Assembly (NCBI GenBank): GCA_020881915.1
Contig: JAJFPB010000004.1
Span: 2,852,001-2,916,000, forward strand
DNA length: 64,000 nt
Source: Paramyrothecium sp. XJ0827
Lineage: Eukaryota > Ascomycota > Sordariomycetes > Hypocreales > Stachybotryaceae
Direction: 5' to 3'
Every line of letters starts with the position of its first letter. The stretch's first letter is position 1. A program made the translations under genes and the position numbers. The notes beneath the pieces are model-generated. The model had not been told where the DNA came from. It saw nothing but the letters and a program-made list of their open reading frames with translations, and ran no database searches. Of the stretch, positions 59,294 through 64,000 are shown piece by piece.

Positions 59294-60163
59294 ATGTCCA
59301 CATCGCCGCCTACAATGCTCCTGCCCGCTGCGTTCCCTTGCGACTCGTCGCAACACGCCATGCCGCGCCTCCAGTCCGCCCTCTTCGCATCGCCTCCCGC
59401 CAGCCCCCCGACCCTCTCCTCGCACAACGCCTTTGGCAGCATCGTCTCCACATGCCGCTCCCTACAATCCCTCATGACAACCATGCCCAACAACACCGAC
59501 GACCTGCCGTCCCTGGCGCAGCTGCCGACCCCGCCAATGGCCTATGCGCCGTCGCCTATGAAGCTGCGCCTGCGGTCGCGCCCTGCTCCCGCGGCCGACT
59601 CAGGCGACGAGCACCGCGCACCCCGGAGGAGGATCGCTAAGCGCGCGCCGCCCAGGGGCGCGAACAAGCGCCGTCGCGGCGCCGATGACGACGAGAGCCG
59701 GGAGAGGCAGGACGAGGAGGACGTCGACAGCGACCTTGATCTGGCTGAGCCCTCCGACGCAGACGAGCAAGACGTGCAGCAGCGCCAACCGACCGCTCCG
59801 TCGACACCCAAGCGCGCGCGCATCGCGCCTGAGCAGCTACCCTTGGGCCTGGAGCGCGCCGACTTCCACGAAATGCACCTGCGCGATCCCGCCGCGCAGC
59901 AGCAGACAATCGGCGCCGGCACCGGGGTCGAAGTCGGGCCCGACGGCGAGGAGTGGAGCGCCGAGGACGACCGCATCCTCGTCGAGCTCGTCCTCGAGAA
60001 GCTCAAGCTGTCCAAGTCGGAGTGGCAGGACTGCGCGCGGAGCCTCGGCAAGGACCGCCACAGCGTCGGCCGCCGGTGGAAGAGCCTCATGGCGCACGGC
60101 GACGTCGGCGTCAAGACGAGGAGCAGTAGCCGGCGCGCCAAGCTGCACTCAACCTGGCGGTAG
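59294..60163 (+). CDS. Myb/SANT-like DNA-binding domain protein
   Basis: This is a probable nuclear protein of 289 residues in one exon. The N-terminal third is Pro/Ser-rich. Residues about 95-170 carry basic clusters (APRRRIAKRAPPRGANKRRRG) that look like nuclear localisation signals, then an acidic stretch (DEEDVDSDLDLAEPSDADEQD). Near the C-terminus lies a Myb/SANT-type helix bundle: EWSAEDDRILVELVLEKLKLSKSEWQDCARSLGKDRHSVGRRWKSLMAHGDV, with the spaced tryptophans W-W-W of the fold. The start chosen is the ATG in good context (ACCACCATGTCC). An in-frame ATG at 59063 would add 77 Arg/Ala-rich residues and seems less likely because that stretch is CT-rich leader-like. The target and process are unknown. 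Confidence 0.8.
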   Translation: MSTSPPTMLLPAAFPCDSSQHAMPRLQSALFASPPASPPTLSSHNAFGSIVSTCRSLQSLMTTMPNNTDDLPSLAQLPTPPMAYAPSPMKLRLRSRPAPAADSGDEHRAPRRRIAKRAPPRGANKRRRGADDDESRERQDEEDVDSDLDLAEPSDADEQDVQQRQPTAPSTPKRARIAPEQLPLGLERADFHEMHLRDPAAQQQTIGAGTGVEVGPDGEEWSAEDDRILVELVLEKLKLSKSEWQDCARSLGKDRHSVGRRWKSLMAHGDVGVKTRSSSRRAKLHSTWR

Positions 60164-61744
60164 CCTCCTCGGTTCCTCCGGGCGCCGGATCTTGGCAAGG
60201 CTGTTCTGCTTCTGCGGCTGCGGAGCGACTTGCGTTGTTTTTGTTTCTCTTTCTCTCTATCTTTTTCGCTTCTATTGACGCACTCCTCTTGATTGGTCTT
60301 GAGAATGCTGCAACAACCTTACTTCTTATCATTGTACTTTACACGAGAATAGTGTCTTTCACGGTTGGACGGGGAACCTCAAGGTAACAGGAACAGGGCA
60401 GAGAAAGGGCGGTTTCTATGTCTGCTTAGGAGTTTGGGTTACATGGTCTGGTCGGTTGTCTTTTTTTGTGATATCCTCGCGTCGGTCAAATTGCCACGCT
60501 CGAGTTCGGTCTGGTGGTCTTCTCTGGAATCTTTCTTCTCTTGTCATGCTCGGTCCAAAGCGCAACACGGGTTTTTCCCTCGTTGCTGTCGGATCGTGCT
60601 TCTCTTCTTTGTCCCCCTCTGGCTTGTCGCCCACTTCAGAGGGGTGGGCGAGCCGCACGCCGGCTCGTCATTCGGCTGGTCTTGGTGCAGGCCGGACCTT
60701 TTGGTAGGCAGGGCTTTGGCACAATGCTTCTCTCGATATAGACTCTCGTGTCTCCAGCGCACAGAAATCCACACCTTTTACCAACTTCATTGTTCCCCCG
60801 CCGTGCTCCTCTCGTGAAGTGCCTTTGATCGTGAACTCTTGCCACGGATGGTCGGTGTCTTGGCCAACCTCACAGTGTCCGCATGAACGGCATGACGTCC
60901 TCCCGGTCCCTAGCACACGAAACCCTAGCCTGAACGATGATCCGGGGCTCCGTCCGTTCGGGCAGCGGGTAAGCTAAAAAAGAAGATTCGAGCCCTGCTG
61001 TGGATTCGTTTCGCGAATCCGTGCGCGCGTCGATCATTCATGCTCTAAACGCGTGCCACACACACCCAGCTGCCACCACCCGACTGGCAGGCAGACGAAA
61101 GAGCCGGGCCGCATGAACCTTTACATTGACACGCCTGCTGAGCTCAGTGCATGGACCAGGGTTCTTTGAGGGCTGCGCCGTCTGCGTGGCCGAGACCAAG
61201 GAACTTGAGCTTTCAGTGACGTAGAGCCACACCTCGTGGCATGAAATGGGAGTGATGCTGTGTGCTAGACGGGCGAGTTGGGAAATTGCTCGATATTCCA
61301 CAAGATTGTGCTGCGTGCCTCGGAACCATTACCCTCTGCTTCTTGCACAACCTACCTACTTCTTCATATGAACTTATAGCGTGGCACGTCGGGATTTGTA
61401 TACAGGCGGGATGCGTCAACCGGGCATGCCCTGGCAATCACGGGGGCCGACCATGCTGGAACCGACGGCATAAGAAAAATTCATGCTTTGATTTATTTGA
61501 CCTCTATCGCATAAAACACCTCTATAATCATGTGATGAGCTGGTCTATCCCTCTCCCCTTGTCCTAGGTCCAAAATCAGACCGACGTGCAGCTATGCACA
61601 GAAATAAGCAATCATCAAACGGCAGTCGTACGCCTGTCTACCAGCAACAAGTGTTTTGCATACAGCAACGTCGAACCCAAAGGCACTGTATCCATAATGT
61701 CCACATTGCTATCCGTAAGTGGAGGATTAGAGAAAACCGCCTTC
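60164..61744. other. intergenic stretch between convergent genes
   Basis: This 1.6 kb stretch lies between the 3' ends of the Myb/SANT-like and Fun30-like genes. The 150-codon frame at 60365-60817 is T- and Cys-rich without a domain and is likely fortuitous. Nothing else is supported. Confidence 0.45.
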
Positions 61745-64000
61745 CTAAGGCGGCGTCATCTGGCTCTGGTTCTCCAACATCTTGCGCACCTCGCGCTCCA
61801 GATTCTGTTCTGCCTCCTGGGCGTCTTCCTCCACCGCTCCCGTGACCTTGTTCGCGAGCTCGATTTTCTTCTGGCAAGCCTTATATATCAACTCTTCGAT
61901 CGTGTTTGTAGCTATGAGGCGGATGATTTCCACGTCGCGCTTCTGGCCCAATCGATGTGCTCGGTTCTCGGCCTGAATGTCGTCCTGAGGATTGTCCGAT
62001 TGATCAAATATGATGACCTTGTTGGCCGACGTCAGATTGATGCCAGTACCGCCCGCACCTGTCGTCAAGAGGAACACTGGGATTTCCGGATCCTCGTTGA
62101 ACTCATCGATCAACGTCTGGCGCTCTGAGACATTTGTGTTGCCCATAAGAACCCGGTGATCGATGCCCCGAAGAGCTAGCACCTCGCGCAGTAGCTCGAT
62201 CACGCGCGAGAACTTGCTGAATACCAAAACTCTGTCCCCGTTTTGTTGATATGTTTCGACTAGGGAAAGGAGCTTCTGGACCTTGCCACTGTCAAGCTCG
62301 GCCTCTTCCGAATAGTCAAACTCCTTGAGGAGCCGTGGGTAATCGCGGCACCATAGATGCAGCTCGAAATCTGACGAGTTTTTGAGCTCTTGTATCAAAT
62401 GCTTGATATCAGGTTGATGTAGCTCAGACTGTGGTAGTCTGTCCATCAGAATCTTGGCCATTTTCGTCACCTTCTCATCCGTAAAGAGTCGGCGGAAAAG
62501 GAGAGGATGAAGCGCGGCTTTCCGGAGTTGCATCCATACGTTGTTCAAATCGTTCTGCCGTCCACGAACCGCGGCCGTTCTTTGAGACGGCTCGAGCCTG
62601 AATAGCTCTTCATACTCGTCGTAGACCGACCTTTGCGAATCATTCAAGGCGCATCGCACCACTGTGTTGATCTTCTGGGGCATATCAGACAGAACCTGGT
62701 CCTTACGACGTTGGAGGATGAAAGGCTCGAGAATTGTGCGGGCACGCTTGACTCGCTCACTGTAAAGAAAAGCACCATTCGTCACATCTCTTATTGTGAC
62801 CTTCTGACTGAAGATGTACTTGATGTGATCCATATAGCCATCAAACATTTTTGGATTGATGAAGTTGAGCAGAGACGTCATCTCCAGAAGATTGTTCTGA
62901 ACAGGCGTGCCTAGAAATAATGAGTAGGGGTTCCAATCCATATGCAAAAGGGGAACATACCTGTCAGTAGCATCTTCCAAGAGGCCGGAATTCTCCGCAG
63001 GTCCTTGTATATCTTGGTCTCCGGGTTCTTCATCTTATGACCTTCGTCGAACACAGCTGCGTTAAGGTTGAATGATTGCATGGCCTCAATGTCGGCTTCC
63101 GAGTTGATCTGCGAATACGTTGCCAAAACCACGTGGTAGTCTTCAGGATTTTGCTCAACATCGTACGCTATTTCGGCTCGTTCTGCTTGAGAGCCTCGGT
63201 AGCCAATAACCGAGAGACTGGGAGCAAATTTCTCAAACTCACCCAGCCAGTTGTTGTAAGTGCTGGGCGGTACCACGATGAGGTTTGGCCATGGGCGTTC
63301 CTGCTTGGGCTCCCGCTTGTGATCCTCCACCAAGTGACACATGAAGGAAATGACTTGACAAGTCTTGCCAAGGCCCATTTCGTCTGCTAAAATGCAGCCG
63401 ATTTCAAACGTATAGAGAAGAGACATCCAGTTGAGACCGAACAATTGAAAAGGTTTCATAGTGCAATGGCCATCCATTCGCTTCGGCTGCCGAGGTATGG
63501 GTGGGCGGACGAACCGAGAGCCACTCAGGCTTGTTGGCGTGGGGGGCAGTTCACCGTCCGGACTCGCCCTGGCGCTTTGTTTGGTGTGGCCAAAGGTGTC
63601 GAGATCCCAAGTGTCCATCACACTGCGCACAGTCTGCGCTTTAGCCTCGCACTTGGTGACAACCTCGTCTATGGAGGCGACAGCATTCATGAAAACCTCA
63701 ATGGCATCCACCGCAGTCTCACCAATACTAATCTTGGATGACTTGCGCGATCCAGGTTTCTTGCTGATGCTGACTCGTTTGGCTTGCGCAAGGTCGTCGA
63801 ACGGACGTTTCTCCACCAAAGGTTCCAATAACGACTCCTTCATGCCTGTCATGGCCGCAAGTTCTTTGAGTGTGCTGTTGTTGATACAGTTGAGAACCCT
63901 ATCATCGTCCTCCGCAGGAGATGGCGACCGCTCGGCTTCGTATGCATCTTCCTGGTCGTTATCAACCAGGTCGATCACCAAAGGATCGTCGCTCGAAGGA
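61745..64000 (-). CDS. FUN30: SNF2-family chromatin remodeler, Fun30/SMARCAD1 type (5' part outside window)
   Basis: This is an ATP-dependent nucleosome remodeler of heterochromatin and DNA-end resection. The visible exons are from the window edge to 62961 and 62910-61745, with a 50-base intron (GTATGT...CTAG) inside the helicase core between KMLLT and GTPVQNN. About 735 residues are visible, with the frame open to the right edge. Helicase motifs are plain: PFQLFGLNWM (Q-like), DEMGLGKT (Walker A), VPPSTYNNW (Ia), DEGHKMKN (Walker B, DEGH), GTPVQNN (III), RRKDQVLSDMP, LVFSKFSRVIELL, TTGAGGTGINLTSAN (V) and DNPQDDIQAENRAHRLGQ (VI). The upstream segment LNCINNSTLKELAAMTGMKESLLEPLVEKRPFDDL matches the Fun30 pre-helicase region. 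The start codon and N-terminal CUE-like region are beyond position 64000. Confidence 0.92.

Noticed and set aside
59542..60198. 218-codon open frame on the minus strand
   Set aside because: It is antisense to the Myb/SANT-like gene, Ser/Arg-rich and without domain.

Overview
The window is nuclear DNA of a filamentous ascomycete. Genes are compact, with short introns (about 50-110 bases, a few longer) that have GTRNGT-type donors and YAG acceptors. Intergenic DNA is rich in CT tracts. The gene set fits the class Sordariomycetes: a SERCA-type Ca2+ pump that budding yeast lacks, a class IV chitin synthase, a DUF7727-like small membrane protein and secreted lipases. The 14-3-3 sequence looks most like Hypocreales, but I cannot name a species. 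I see no prophage, CRISPR, rRNA or secondary-metabolite cluster.

Layout. 1-15.5 kb: a low-complexity hypothetical protein (994-1686, +); 14-3-3 (2632-3939, -) with an 8-base microexon; a 3.4 kb gap holding a MITE-like relic; a secreted class-3 lipase (7357-8556, -) beside a small cysteine-containing secreted protein (9188-9784, -); ribosomal protein eL36 (11047-11727, +); a TUG/Ubx4-like UBX protein (12147-13721, -) divergent from proteasome beta3 (14634-15522, +), whose first exon is only the ATG. 15.8-28.9 kb: SERCA Ca2+-ATPase (15824-19013, -), a DH-PH RhoGEF (21446-24626, +), an Rtc3/SBDS-like small protein (25584-26230, +) and a DUF7727-like membrane protein (28281-28844, -).

33-52.4 kb: an unrecognised protein (33014-33806, -), an OPA3-like protein (34253-34959, -) divergent from a polo kinase (35899-39039, +), class IV chitin synthase (39798-43542, -), an intron-bearing tRNA-Ala(CGC) (46640-46723, -) and an Skt5-like chitin synthase activator (50073-52357, +). 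A 6.9 kb gene-poor stretch follows, with a second copy of the MITE-like element. It ends at a Myb/SANT-like nuclear protein (59294-60163, +). The window closes inside a Fun30/SMARCAD1-type remodeler (61745 to beyond 64000, -).

Most genes are unrelated housekeeping functions. Two functional links stand out. The class IV chitin synthase (orthologue of yeast Chs3) and its Skt5-type activator lie within 10 kb. The RhoGEF, 14-3-3, polo kinase and chitin synthesis genes all act in polarity, cell cycle or wall growth. The most unusual structures are the microexons in the 14-3-3 and PUP3 genes, the pair of degenerate inverted-repeat elements, and a short palindromic AGGTACCT-type motif scattered through intergenic DNA.
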